Source: CAVXGU01 sp963761615 (lineage in GTDB: Bacteria > Acidobacteriota > Vicinamibacteria > Vicinamibacterales > CAVVIG01). Taken from it: 64,000 nucleotides of DNA. The stretch lies in assembly GCA_963761615.1 (NCBI GenBank), contig CAVXGU010000003.1:310001-374000 (forward strand). Reading direction: 5' to 3'. A program made the translations under genes and the position numbers. Shown here in pieces: positions 1 to 8,471 of the stretch (position 1 is its first letter; every line of letters begins with the position of its first letter). The notes under the pieces are model-generated. The model did no database searches, was not told the origin of the DNA, and saw only the letters and a program-made list of their open reading frames with translations.

Positions 1-154
1 CCGGCCACCGGCCCTGGAAGTTCGGGATGACGAGCAGGCTCCGGCGGGACACGCCCGCGGCGGTGAGCGCCGCCAGCATCCGCCGCACGCGCTCCCAGGT
101 GGGAGGGGTCACGTCGTGGATCGAGACCACCAGCCGCTTGCCCGCGGCGCTCAT
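1..154 (-). CDS. DUF2334-type polysaccharide deacetylase, N-terminal part (runs off window)
   Basis: Only the first 51 or so codons are inside the window. The protein starts MSAAGKRLVVSIHDVTPPTW and continues to LLVIPNFQGRWP. The SIHDVTP strand with the early Asp, followed by a VIPN strand, is typical of the DUF2334/polysaccharide deacetylase fold, which removes acyl groups from sugars. The start ATG (152-154) overlaps the TGA of the upstream glycosyltransferase gene (ATGA), so the two are translationally coupled and it is the last visible gene of a PHP-GT-GT-deacetylase operon. Family assignment rests on a short segment; catalytic residues further on are not visible. Confidence 0.6.
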   Translation of the reverse strand, partial: MSAAGKRLVVSIHDVTPPTWERVRRMLAALTAAGVSRRSLLVIPNFQGRWP

Positions 155-1314
155 GCGGCCCGCTCCTGCCTGGCGCCGTCGATCACCTGCCGGTAGACCG
201 CGAAGTACTGGGCGAGCACGGCGTCCCAGCCGTAGCGCTCGGCCGCAAAGGCATGGCAGGCGTCACGGAGGTCGCCGAGCGGCCACCGGGCGACGTCGGC
301 GATGGCGCGAGCGAAGTCCGCCGGATGCCCCGCGCGCGCCAGCGCGCCGAGATCCGGCGGCACGAACGTGGCCGTGCCGCTGTCCTGGATGCCGACGACC
401 GGGAGGCCGCAGGAGAGCGCCTCGAGCGTCGCCATCCCGAACGTCTCGTGGCGTCCCGGGCAGAGGAAGACGTCCGACGAGGCGTAGACGGTGGCCAGCT
501 CGGCCCGCGACTCGACGTGTCCGACGTACCGGACGTGTGCGCGGCCGCGTGCGTGGCGGGCGATCCGGCCGGCGTCGGGACCGTCGCCGGCGATCACCAG
601 CGTGAACGCGCCGGCGGGCAGCAGGTCGAACGCCTCGAGCAGGACGTCGACCTCCTTCTCGGCGCTCAGCCGTCCGACGTAGAGCAGCACGGTCGTGTCC
701 GCCTCGATGCCGAGCCTCGCGCGCCAGGCCTCGTCGCGTCTCTCGGGCGAGAACGTGGCCGCGTCCACGCCGCACGGCAGACAGCACGTCCGCTCCACGC
801 CCAGCCTGGCGACGCGGTCGCGCAGCGTCGGGTTGAGGACGACGGTCATCGTGCAGTGGCGGTAGATGAGGCCTTCGTAGAACTCGGTGAGGCGGCGGGC
901 GAGCCCGGCGACCGCGCGCCCGGCCGGCCGCGCCAGGTGCTCGACGCACGCGGGCACGTCGGTGTGGAACACGCCGACGATCGGGGTACGGCTGCGGCGC
1001 GTCGCCAGGAACGCCGCCCACGGCAGCGTGTACTGGCAGTTGAGCTCGATGATGTCGGGGCGCTCGCGCTCCACGATCGCGGCAACCCTCCGCAGATTGA
1101 GCGCGATCCGCACGCCGGGATAGAACGTCGGCACGCCGCGGACGACGATCACTCTGGAGCGCCCCTGGAGGTCGGTGCGCTCCACGCGGCCCGGCACGAT
1201 GACGACGTGCTCGACGTCCGCGCGGGTGCGCACGTAGTCGATCTTGCTCGTGATGTAGGTCTTGACGCCGCTGCTCGTGTCGGGCGAGAAGAGCGCCAGA
1301 TCGCAGATCTTCAT
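151..1314 (-). CDS. GT4-family glycosyltransferase
   Basis: 387 aa, start ATG at 1314 giving MKICDLALFSPDTSSGVKTY. It is a GT-B fold glycosyltransferase of family 4. The N-terminal half has a Gly-rich acceptor-site strand (SSGVKTY). The C-terminal half has VLLYVGRLSAEKEVDVLLEA, an IAGDGP turn, and the E-x7-E nucleotide-sugar motif in HETFGMATLEALSCGLPVVG. It probably transfers a sugar from an NDP-sugar to a lipid or glycan on the cytoplasmic side of the membrane. The start overlaps the stop of the upstream glycosyltransferase by 4 bases (ATGA) and its stop overlaps the next gene in the same way. Donor and acceptor cannot be told from sequence. Confidence 0.9.
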   Translation of the reverse strand: MKICDLALFSPDTSSGVKTYITSKIDYVRTRADVEHVVIVPGRVERTDLQGRSRVIVVRGVPTFYPGVRIALNLRRVAAIVERERPDIIELNCQYTLPWAAFLATRRSRTPIVGVFHTDVPACVEHLARPAGRAVAGLARRLTEFYEGLIYRHCTMTVVLNPTLRDRVARLGVERTCCLPCGVDAATFSPERRDEAWRARLGIEADTTVLLYVGRLSAEKEVDVLLEAFDLLPAGAFTLVIAGDGPDAGRIARHARGRAHVRYVGHVESRAELATVYASSDVFLCPGRHETFGMATLEALSCGLPVVGIQDSGTATFVPPDLGALARAGHPADFARAIADVARWPLGDLRDACHAFAAERYGWDAVLAQYFAVYRQVIDGARQERAA

Positions 1315-2510
1315 GCGTATGCGGGCGCGGGCGCCCCCGGCGCGGGCGCTGCGGCCCGCCGGTACGCGCCATAGACGCCGTCGAACACCACGTCCCACGA
1401 CCAGTCGAGTGCGTGCTGCCGCGCGGCCCGTCCGAGGCGGCCGCGCCAGGCTTCGTCGCGGGCCAGCCGCACCGTCGCGGCGACGAACTGATCGTCGTCG
1501 CCGGCCAGCCAGCCGGTCTCGCCGGTCTCCACCACGAACTTCGGCCCGCCGCGCGCCATGGCGACGACGGGCAGCCCGGACGCCATGGCCTCGAGCACGA
1601 CGAGCCCGAAGGTCTCGGACGCCGAGGGGAAGACGAAGAGATCCATGTCGGCGTACGCGCGCGCGAGCGCCTCGCCGGTCAGGACGCCGGGACAGTCGGG
1701 GTTCCGGAGGTGGCGGCGCAGCCACTCCCGCTCGGCGCCGTCGCCGGCGATCACGAAGCGGTGGGCCAGCCCGGCGTCGTCCAGCGCCCGTTCGAGCCGC
1801 GCGAAGAGGCGCACGTGCTTCTCGGCCGACAGCCGCCCGACGAATCCAATCTGCACCGGGCCGTCGCCCCGGACCCGGGTTCGCTTCCCGGGCGTGAACA
1901 TCGCGGTGTCGACCCCGTGCCGCATCAGGTACGCGGGCCGCTTCGTCCGTTCCGCCAGCAGCCGCACCAGCTCGTCGTTGGGCGCGAGCACGACGCGCGG
2001 GATCCGATAGAACAGCACCGCCGCGCGGAGCGCCTGGCGCTCGAGCCAGCGTTCGGTGGCCGGGCGCCAGACTTCCGGCAGCCGGCGGGTCCATTTTCCC
2101 GATCGCAGCGCGAGGTACTGGTGGAGGTTGGTGTGCCACGACCCCACGATCGGAATGCCGAGCTCGTGGCCGAGAGAGGCGCCGAGCAGGCCGACGTCGC
2201 TGGGGCCGGTGACGTGCAGCACGTCCGGCCGGAAGGCGCGCAGCGTCCGCCGGACCAGCCGCGCGTGCCGCCACAACAGCAGGTCGAACCGGAGGTCGTG
2301 CTCCAGCCGGAATGCCGCGCCGCTCCGTCCGAGCTGCAGCCGCTGAATCGTGCGGGTCCCGGTTGTCCAGGTCGCCGCGCCCGCGTGCACGGAGAGCAGG
2401 GGCAGGTGCCGGCGGGCCGCGTACGCCTCGAGCTCGTGGCTGAGGCGGGCGATGCCGTTCGCCTCGTTGTACGAGTCCGTGAAGAACGCGACTCGAAGGG
2501 GAGCCGTCAT
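1311..2510 (-). CDS. GT4-family glycosyltransferase (SqdX/MgtA-like)
   Basis: 399 aa from ATG 2510 (MTAPLRVAFFTDSYNEANG). A longer in-frame start exists at 2573, but it would add a charged, unrelated N-terminus that overlaps the PHP gene, so the internal ATG is preferred. The N-terminus (FFTDSYNEANGIARL) resembles the sulfoquinovosyl- and mannosyl-transferase branch of GT4. The C-terminal donor half shows IGFVGRLSAEKHVRLF, VIAGDGAER and SETFGLVVLEAMASGLPVVA. It is coupled by ATGA to the second GT4 gene and lies 7 bases after the PHP gene. Together they suggest a two-sugar addition to a lipid; the substrate is not known. Confidence 0.9.
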   Translation of the reverse strand: MTAPLRVAFFTDSYNEANGIARLSHELEAYAARRHLPLLSVHAGAATWTTGTRTIQRLQLGRSGAAFRLEHDLRFDLLLWRHARLVRRTLRAFRPDVLHVTGPSDVGLLGASLGHELGIPIVGSWHTNLHQYLALRSGKWTRRLPEVWRPATERWLERQALRAAVLFYRIPRVVLAPNDELVRLLAERTKRPAYLMRHGVDTAMFTPGKRTRVRGDGPVQIGFVGRLSAEKHVRLFARLERALDDAGLAHRFVIAGDGAEREWLRRHLRNPDCPGVLTGEALARAYADMDLFVFPSASETFGLVVLEAMASGLPVVAMARGGPKFVVETGETGWLAGDDDQFVAATVRLARDEAWRGRLGRAARQHALDWSWDVVFDGVYGAYRRAAAPAPGAPAPAYA

Positions 2511-2517
2511 CACCGGG

Positions 2518-3726
2518 TCACTCGACGCCCGCCGCGCCCGGCGCCGGTCCTTCGTCTCGATCCCTGTCCGCATCGGCGGCCCCCGCCGCAGGGGCGGACA
2601 GCTTGAGGGTGACGAAGGCCAGCGCCGAGAGCAGCGGCGGGCTCGAGAGCAGCCGGAAGGCGCCGATCGACGCGCGGACCCAGAAGGGGCCGCCGGTCGG
2701 CCACTGGGTTGCGAGCGACACGATCGCGCCGCCGTCTTCGTACGAGATGCGATCCACCCAGTTCCGGCGTCCCGGCGGGCTGGCGGGGTTGGCGCGGATC
2801 ACGTCGGCCGCGGCCGCCAGCTTGCGCTGGACGAGGGGCTCCAGGTAGTGCGGCATCACGGCGACGTCGCTCGCGCGGTCCTCGCGGATTTCCCCGACGA
2901 AGTCGGCGAACGAGGTGGCGGTCGTGAGATTGAGGAGGCTGTTCGGCGCGCAGCCGTGGCGGTCGCCGCCGGAGATGAGCGGGAACGACAGGCCGTCGGC
3001 CAGGGCGCCCACCGCCGCGTTCTCGCGCCACGATCGGTAGCCGTTGACCTCGAGCGCGTGGATGTTCGTGCCGTGCTCGATGAGGAACCGCCGGAGCAGC
3101 TCGTCGTGCCGTCGGGCGCCGACCCCCGCGAGATCCCACAGGGGGTGGTTCAACACGACGAGCGTCGCCGGGTCGGCATTGAGCTCCTCGAACAGGTCGG
3201 CCGCGCGCGTGGACGCCGGCCGTCGTGTATGGGCCGACAGCCTGGCGAACCGCTCGCGCGCGGCCGACGGCTCGAGGTTGTGCACGCCGACGTGGAAGAA
3301 GCCCTCCTCGAACGGCACGGTCCACTCGAAGGAGATCGGCGTGTCCGGCCAGTCGCTCCGGAGGGCAAGCGGCGCTTCGATCGTGTCGTGATCCGTGATC
3401 GACACGTGCGCCTCGAGGCCGAGCGCGTCGATCTGCGCCCTTTCCGAGGCCATCACCTCATCCGGCGTGACCGGCGGATGCCACCAGCCCTTCGAGAAGT
3501 CGGCGGGCGTGCCGTGGCGCTGGATGTAGCGGCGCATCTCGCGGTGGAAGAGCGGCGCGACGAGCGGAATGCGCTCGAGATAGGCCGGAACGCAGGCCAT
3601 CACTTCATAGGAGCAGTGGGTGTGCGCGTGCAGCGAGACGGCGGTGGAGAAGCGGGCCGGTGCGCCCGAGTGCGTGAGGTCGTGCACGCGTCCGCGCCGG
3701 CTGCCGTTCGACCAGTCGATTCGCAT
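2518..3726 (-). CDS. PHP-domain metal-dependent phosphoesterase-like protein
   Basis: 402 aa. The N-terminal part has PHP-type metal-ligand motifs: LHAHTHCSYE near residue 32, SITDHDT near 110, LNHPLWD near 190 and GGDRHG near 245. PHP proteins are usually phosphoesterases using a two- or three-metal centre. The C-terminus has one hydrophobic stretch (LLSALAFVTLKL) that could be a membrane anchor, then an Ala/Asp-rich tail. It is first in the operon with the two GT4 genes. The ATG at 3726 is the only plausible start before the upstream non-coding stretch. A role in trimming a phosphorylated sugar or lipid is inference from context. Confidence 0.8.
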   Translation of the reverse strand: MRIDWSNGSRRGRVHDLTHSGAPARFSTAVSLHAHTHCSYEVMACVPAYLERIPLVAPLFHREMRRYIQRHGTPADFSKGWWHPPVTPDEVMASERAQIDALGLEAHVSITDHDTIEAPLALRSDWPDTPISFEWTVPFEEGFFHVGVHNLEPSAARERFARLSAHTRRPASTRAADLFEELNADPATLVVLNHPLWDLAGVGARRHDELLRRFLIEHGTNIHALEVNGYRSWRENAAVGALADGLSFPLISGGDRHGCAPNSLLNLTTATSFADFVGEIREDRASDVAVMPHYLEPLVQRKLAAAADVIRANPASPPGRRNWVDRISYEDGGAIVSLATQWPTGGPFWVRASIGAFRLLSSPPLLSALAFVTLKLSAPAAGAADADRDRDEGPAPGAAGVE

Positions 3727-3975
3727 GGAGTCGGGTCCTCGTAGTGCCGCGATCGAATGGTCATGGGCGGCTCTCGTGTCACGTGATGTCTCGATCGGGG
3801 ATTCGATCGGAATCCCATTCGGTCCGCGTCGGGGATTGCAAGGCGGGTGCCTATGGGAGGCGTGAAGAATTTCGGAAATTTTCGCGGCGAGGGTGCGACA
3901 TTGTCACCGGCGTGGGACGGGATCGTCCGTCTCCGATGATGGCGAGTAAGGAGAAGGAGAGGGAACGCGCGCGTG
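3727..3975. other. Intergenic region upstream of the PHP operon
   Basis: About 250 bases between two minus-strand genes. The half next to the PHP gene is less GC-rich and should hold the operon promoter. Both a GATTC and a GAATC occur around 3790-3813 next to GATC sites, but there is no reading frame here to test them. No RNA gene or clear terminator was recognised. Confidence 0.3.
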
Positions 3976-4347
3976 TCAGCGCTGCGGCGTCGACCAGTGC
4001 CCGGCGACGACGACGGGGAGGAGCGCGACGAGCGGCAGGAGCAGCTCGTCGAGGGCGACGGCGTGCGCACGGCACAGATAGAGGAAGACGCACAGGAACG
4101 GTGCGAGGAGGACGAGCTCGACCGGACGGAGGCGCCGGCTTGCCGCCGGTGCCGGAGGCTCGGCGACCTGGTACCAGAGGTTGATCGCGGCAAGGGGGAA
4201 GTAGGCGAGCGCGAGCGAGGGGCGCTGGCGCTGCGCGATCCAGCCGCTCAGACCGTGCCACAGCGCGATGACGGCTCCGAGCGTGATGATGATCGCCGCC
4301 AGCACCGCGGCCACACGAACGAGCGAGACGTCATCCGCTGTCGGCAT
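3976..4347 (-). CDS. Small four-helix membrane protein of unknown function
   Basis: 123 aa from ATG 4347 (MPTADDVSLVRVAAVLAAII). Four hydrophobic segments are visible: about residues 9-32 (VRVAAVLAAIIITLGAVIAL), 42-60 (LALAYFPLAAINLWYQVA), 75-92 (VELVLLAPFLCVFLYLC) and 98-118 (LLLPLVALLPVVVAG). Short polar loops separate them. I do not recognise a family. It lies 58 bases downstream of the PEP-mobile-domain gene on the same strand and may be co-transcribed with it. The start is not backed by a strong ribosome binding site. Confidence 0.6.
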   Translation of the reverse strand: MPTADDVSLVRVAAVLAAIIITLGAVIALWHGLSGWIAQRQRPSLALAYFPLAAINLWYQVAEPPAPAASRRLRPVELVLLAPFLCVFLYLCRAHAVALDELLLPLVALLPVVVAGHWSTPQR

Positions 4348-4405
4348 CCGGTGCGGGACAGTCTCCCACGAAACGCGCGACCGTGCGGAACGGGCCCCGG
4401 ACCGA

Positions 4406-6083
4406 TCACACCCGCAGCACGCGCACGGTGCCGGCCGCGCCGTCGAGCTCGACCACGGCGCCGTCGGGAATCCGCGCCGTCGCGTTTCGCGTCCCGACGA
4501 TGCCGGGGAACCCGTACTCGCGGCTGACGATGGCCGGGTGCGACAGCAGGCCGCCGCGGTCGGTGACGATGCCGCCGAGCAGCGGCAGGATGACGTTGTA
4601 CATCGGCGTCGTCGTCGGCGCGACGAGGATGTCGCCACGGCGGAGCTTGTCGAAGTCCTCGGCGGCGCGCACGAGGCGGGCGATGCCGGTGGCGCGACCG
4701 GGACTCGCGCCGACGCCGCGGACGACGGAGGAATCCGCGGCGCGGGCCGGGTCGTCCATCAGGCCGCGATACACGTTGAACGCGCGCGCGATGCGCGCGG
4801 CCTCGGGCGGGAACCAGTCCGGCGGCGGTGGAGCGGGCGGCGTGGGCCCGAGCGTGAGGGGCGCGTCGGTGATGCGGCTCGTGCGCCGGACCCTGGCGCG
4901 CGCGGCGATGTCGGCGGCGGTCGGCGACACGCTGCCCCGGCAGAGGGAGGCCACCTCGGCGGGGGTCGCGTCGAACACGTCGTCTTCGGCCGCGAGCCGG
5001 CCCCCGGCCGCGAGGCGGCGTCCGGCTTCGAGCAAGGCGCGGCGGAACACGCCCAGCGCCCAGAGAATCCATGCCGGCCTGCGCGTCGCGGAGCGGATAG
5101 GCCGCGCGCGCGGCGTCGAGGCGCGCGTCGAAGGCGGCGCGCTTGTCGGCCGGAATCCGCGCGCGGGTCGATGCGATCCGTTCCGCGGCGTCGCGCGAGC
5201 CGCCGGCGGCCGGGGCGTCGGCCCGCGTGCGCAGCGCCGCGACGAGGAGCGCGGGCAGTTCGATCAGCCGCAGTTCCGTCAGATCGTGGCCGCTGACGAT
5301 CGCGTCGCCGTAGCGGTCGAGCAGGCGTCCGACGGCCTCGGCGACCGGACCCGCCGCCCCACGGAGCCGGGCCAGGACGCGGTCGGGCGGCTCGTCGGCG
5401 GAGAGGCTGGCCCGGGCCGCAGGGTCTGCGGCGATCGCGGCGGCGGCGTCCTCGAGCGCGCGTCCGGCCGCCACCGAGGCGGGCGAGTGGCCCTGGAACA
5501 GGGCGATCGCGTCCTCTGCGGGCACGCCGTGCTCCACGACGAAGGCGAGGAAGTCGCCGACGGGCAGGATGCACAGGGGGGCCCGGCGGAAGTGATTGAA
5601 CAGCCGCTCGCCGACGAAGCGGTCGAGCCGCTCGACGTGATCGGCGAGGGCGTCGGCGTCGAAGGCGCCGATCGGCTCCGCGGCGAAGCCGGCGATCCGG
5701 CGCTCGACATCCGGGGCCTCGCGCCAGAACTCGTCGACGTCGGCGCGCCACGCCTCGGTGCGCACGACTTCGCGCGCGCGCCGGATTCGCCCGCGGAGTC
5801 CGGGGTGCACCGTCATCAGCAGCTTGAGGAGCGGCCGGGGCGGCGTGCGGGCGGCTCCCGGCGGCGCGCCGAGCGGCCGGGCCGCGCCGTACGGGAACGG
5901 GCCGACGGATCGGAACTCGATCGTCTCGAGCAGGACGCCGTAGCGGGCGAATCCGGCGCGAAAGCCCTCGGTGGCGCTCCGATCGAACAGCGAGATCACC
6001 GCCCGCGAGCGGGGGCGACCGCAGTGCGCGGCGTCGAGCATCCAGCTGCCGGGTCCCGGCGGGTCGAAGGCGATCTCGGTCAT
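4406..6083 (-). CDS. PEP-utilizing mobile (swivelling His) domain protein, one frameshift
   Basis: Read with one correction this is a protein of about 558 aa. The N-terminal part (6083 down to about 5070) starts MTEIAFDPPGPGSWMLDAAH and is a long helical region as in PEP-synthase-like proteins. The C-terminal part (to 4406) holds the swivelling domain with GGLLSHPAIVSREYGFPG, where the His is the expected phosphorylation site, preceded by GDILVAPTTTP. No ATP-grasp domain is present, as in split systems such as phenylphosphate synthase. The two halves are in different frames. Removing one A at 5066-5067 (GAATC to GATC) gives MDLWALGVFRRALLEAG, the usual conserved segment. The gene begins 9 bases after the TetR gene, so the two form a regulated pair. 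The partner kinase and the substrate are unknown. Confidence 0.75.
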
Positions 6084-6092
6084 GGGGAACCT

Positions 6093-6761
6093 CTATTTCT
6101 CCGCGGCGGTGCCGGGCTGGCCTGCGGGCCAGTTCAGCGCCCTGGCGAGCGTGTCCTCGTCCACGAGCCGCCGTCGCCGCCGCGTGCGGCCGTCGGCGAG
6201 TGCGTCGACGAGCGCCCGCAGGATCCACGACATCGCCCGCCCCGCATCGTCGCTCGACAGGCCGAACTCGCGCGTGAGGCAGTCCCAGGTCTCGCCGCGG
6301 GCGATCGTGCCGAAGGCCGCGAGAGCCACCGTGCGCTCGGCGGGCGGAAGATGGGCGACCGCCGGCGCGGCCGCCTTTCGCAGGCTGTCGAGCCGGCGCT
6401 TGCGGCCGGCCATGCGCAGCGGGCGCGCCATGGGCTCGCTCAGGGCCGCGCGGATCCAGGATGCGTTCCGATCGAAGTAGCGTGCGACGGCGATTGCGGC
6501 GACGGGAATTTCCTCGGGCGTGCGGGGGAGCGGCGGCGCGCCGCTCCGGGCGCTCACGGCGTCGGCCGCGGCATCCAGCAGGGCGTCGCGGTTGGGAAAG
6601 TGGCGGTAGACCGTCGGCTCGGAGACGCCGGCGCGGGCCGCGATTTCGGGAATCTGCAGCGACTCGGGCGACTCGACGAGCAGGTCGCGGACCGCCTCGA
6701 GGATCCGCGTCCGCGTCGCCTCCGCCTGGCGCTGCCTGAGCGTGTTGTCGTACTGACGCAT
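6093..6761 (-). CDS. TetR-family transcriptional regulator
   Basis: 222 aa from ATG 6761 (MRQYDNTLRQRQAEATRTRI). The N-terminal 60 residues form the TetR helix-turn-helix: RTRILEAVRDLLVES, then IPEIAARAGVSEPTVYRHFP with the conserved recognition helix. The rest is a helical ligand-binding domain without clear identity. An upstream in-frame extension to 6863 is rejected because it crosses an AT-rich promoter-like stretch and an inverted repeat. The gene sits directly ahead of the PEP-mobile-domain gene and probably controls both. Confidence 0.88.
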   Translation of the reverse strand: MRQYDNTLRQRQAEATRTRILEAVRDLLVESPESLQIPEIAARAGVSEPTVYRHFPNRDALLDAAADAVSARSGAPPLPRTPEEIPVAAIAVARYFDRNASWIRAALSEPMARPLRMAGRKRRLDSLRKAAAPAVAHLPPAERTVALAAFGTIARGETWDCLTREFGLSSDDAGRAMSWILRALVDALADGRTRRRRRLVDEDTLARALNWPAGQPGTAAEK

Positions 6762-6770
6762 CGTCGAGCC

Positions 6771-6801
6771 ATTGTAATCACAATTTGAAATAGACTGGCA
6801 A
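6771..6801 (-). promoter_or_regulatory. Candidate promoter and TetR operator
   Basis: 6771-6784 reads ATTGTAATCACAAT, with arms ATTGT and ACAAT around a 4-base centre, in a locally AT-rich stretch ten bases upstream of the TetR start. On the minus strand a TTGCCA (6796-6801) and a TACAAT (6771-6776) are 19 bases apart and could be the -35 and -10 boxes, so a bound repressor would cover the -10. Such a promoter would give a transcript with almost no leader. This is inference from sequence layout. Confidence 0.5.
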
Positions 6802-6863
6802 TATCTAATATTTATGACCTCCGGGGTGATGCGCCGGCTCCACGGTTCCTCAGCTCCAGCCAC

Positions 6864-8351
6864 TCAGTCGGTGACCCTGACCCGGTACTTCAGGACGCTC
6901 GCGCCTTCGGCCGGCACCGGCACGGCGAACTGCGCGGCCCATGCCGACGTCTTCGTCCACGGGTGCGAGGACTCGAGGACGCGCCACGTGCCGCCGATCG
7001 GCTCGTTCACCTCCACCGTGATCGGCGTCGACTTGTGGTTCCGGAGGGTGATCTCGTAGCCGAATTCGTAGACGTTCGGCGCGATCTTCTCGAAGTCGGT
7101 CTGCCGGCGCTCGGAGACGACGTCGAACGCGTTGCCGATCTTCAGGTTCACGGTTTCGTCCTTCGGCGTGTGGTCGATCCGGTCCTCGCCGACGAATTGC
7201 ACGCCGCCCTTCGAGTCCGACTGGTAGACGCGCACGGTCCCCGCCGGCAGCGGGATGCCGAGGCCGCCCTGCGCCTCGTTCCTGAACTGGTAGAACACCT
7301 GGACGACGTCCTTGAGCGGCGCGCCGGGGTGCACGACGTTCCGGTAGTAGTAGCTCTGGCCGTCGACGACGTAGCGCTTCTCGACGGGGAAGGCGGTGGC
7401 GTCGAGCATGCTCACCTGCTTGGTCTCGCTGTTGTCGATGCTCGTCTTCCGCCCGAGAGTGTAGAGGTGGTACTCCGAGAAGGACTCCTGCGTCATCGGC
7501 GGCGGCGCCGCCTCGACCCGCCCGGCGCTGCCTGCCACGACGCTCTTCGTGAACGCCTCCTGAACGCGGTTGAGATCGCCCGCGACGAGCTGCAGCGTCG
7601 CGTGCCTGAACGCCGTGCCGCTGTTGTTGGCAACGGTGACCCAGCCGTCGAGGTCCGCCGTCTTGTCGTTTCGCGCAACCGTCAGGACGTAGTCCGCGCT
7701 CCACGACAGCCTGCCCGCCAGATACGAGGCCTCCACGCGGTGGCGCGTGCCGCCGTCGTTCTGGAGCGTCCAGATGAGCGTCGGCCGGGAATAGAGATTG
7801 TCGGGGAGCTCGGGGAACCGGATCTGGTCTGCCCGCATGCCGGTGACGATCTCGCCGCCGATCTCCCACACGGGCCCGTTGTTGTCGCTCAGCAGGCGCG
7901 CCTTCACGTCCTCGTCGCGGGTCGTATTGCCGTCCTGCCGCGTCCGCACGATCGTCACCTCGCGCCCGACGTACTTGTGCAGCAGCTTCTCCGGGTCGAG
8001 CAGGTCGTATTCGTAGTTCTGCTCGAGGACGCCGACGCGCGACGGCTCGGTGAGCGAGCGGAAGTGCACCGTCGCCGGGTTGACCGTGGCGGCGATGTCC
8101 ATGAAGCGCAGGTCCGACGTGCCATGCGGGATCTGGACGTTGCGCACGTCCCGCACGAGCGCGAGGTCCGAGTTGTAGATCGTGACCGCCAGCTCGGTCT
8201 GATCGTCGAGGGTCGTCGTCTCGGTGCCCGGCTGGCCGTTGGCCGGCGGCTGGGCCGCCGCCGGCGCCTGCGCGGGCGGCGCGCCCGGGGGGATCGAAAC
8301 TACGGCGGAAAGGGCGAACGCAACGGGGACGGACCAGAGTCTAAGGGACAT
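6864..8351 (-). CDS. Secreted DUF4139 domain protein
   Basis: 495 aa with an N-terminal signal peptide (MSLRLWSVPVAFALSAVVSI) and a Pro/Ala/Gln-rich linker. The mature part matches DUF4139: VTIYNSDLALVRDVRNV at the start, SWSADYVLTV and GWVTVANNSGTAFRHA in the middle, LQLVAGDLNRV, and beta-rich repeats to the C-terminus (GASVLKYRVRV). The function of the family is not established; the signal peptide points to an exported protein. It lies downstream of the anti-sigma gene, separated by a strong stem-loop, so it is probably its own unit. Confidence 0.85.
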   Translation of the reverse strand: MSLRLWSVPVAFALSAVVSIPPGAPPAQAPAAAQPPANGQPGTETTTLDDQTELAVTIYNSDLALVRDVRNVQIPHGTSDLRFMDIAATVNPATVHFRSLTEPSRVGVLEQNYEYDLLDPEKLLHKYVGREVTIVRTRQDGNTTRDEDVKARLLSDNNGPVWEIGGEIVTGMRADQIRFPELPDNLYSRPTLIWTLQNDGGTRHRVEASYLAGRLSWSADYVLTVARNDKTADLDGWVTVANNSGTAFRHATLQLVAGDLNRVQEAFTKSVVAGSAGRVEAAPPPMTQESFSEYHLYTLGRKTSIDNSETKQVSMLDATAFPVEKRYVVDGQSYYYRNVVHPGAPLKDVVQVFYQFRNEAQGGLGIPLPAGTVRVYQSDSKGGVQFVGEDRIDHTPKDETVNLKIGNAFDVVSERRQTDFEKIAPNVYEFGYEITLRNHKSTPITVEVNEPIGGTWRVLESSHPWTKTSAWAAQFAVPVPAEGASVLKYRVRVTD

Positions 8352-8408
8352 GGGACAGCTCCTTCTGCCCTTAGAACGGAGGAGGCGGGAAATCTTGCGG
8401 GGTATGAA

Positions 8409-8464
8409 GGGGTGATGGGGTGACGGCGTGATCTCCCATTACCCCATCACCCCATCACCCCATT
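8409..8464. terminator. Perfect 13-bp stem-loop, likely terminator; copy of a dispersed repeat
   Basis: GGGGTGATGGGGT (8409-8421) is exactly complementary to ACCCCATCACCCC (8441-8453), with a 19-base loop. The CCCCATCA unit is then repeated towards 8464. It lies between two minus-strand genes, where a terminator for the sigma/anti-sigma transcript would be expected. There is no clear T-run. A related element lies at 56938-57032. Confidence 0.55.
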
Positions 8465-8471
8465 ACTACAT

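Noticed and set aside
3790..3815. GATTC/GAATC beside GATC in the gap upstream of the PHP gene as further examples of the GATC anomaly
   Set aside because: Non-coding sequence offers no frame to test whether a base has been added.
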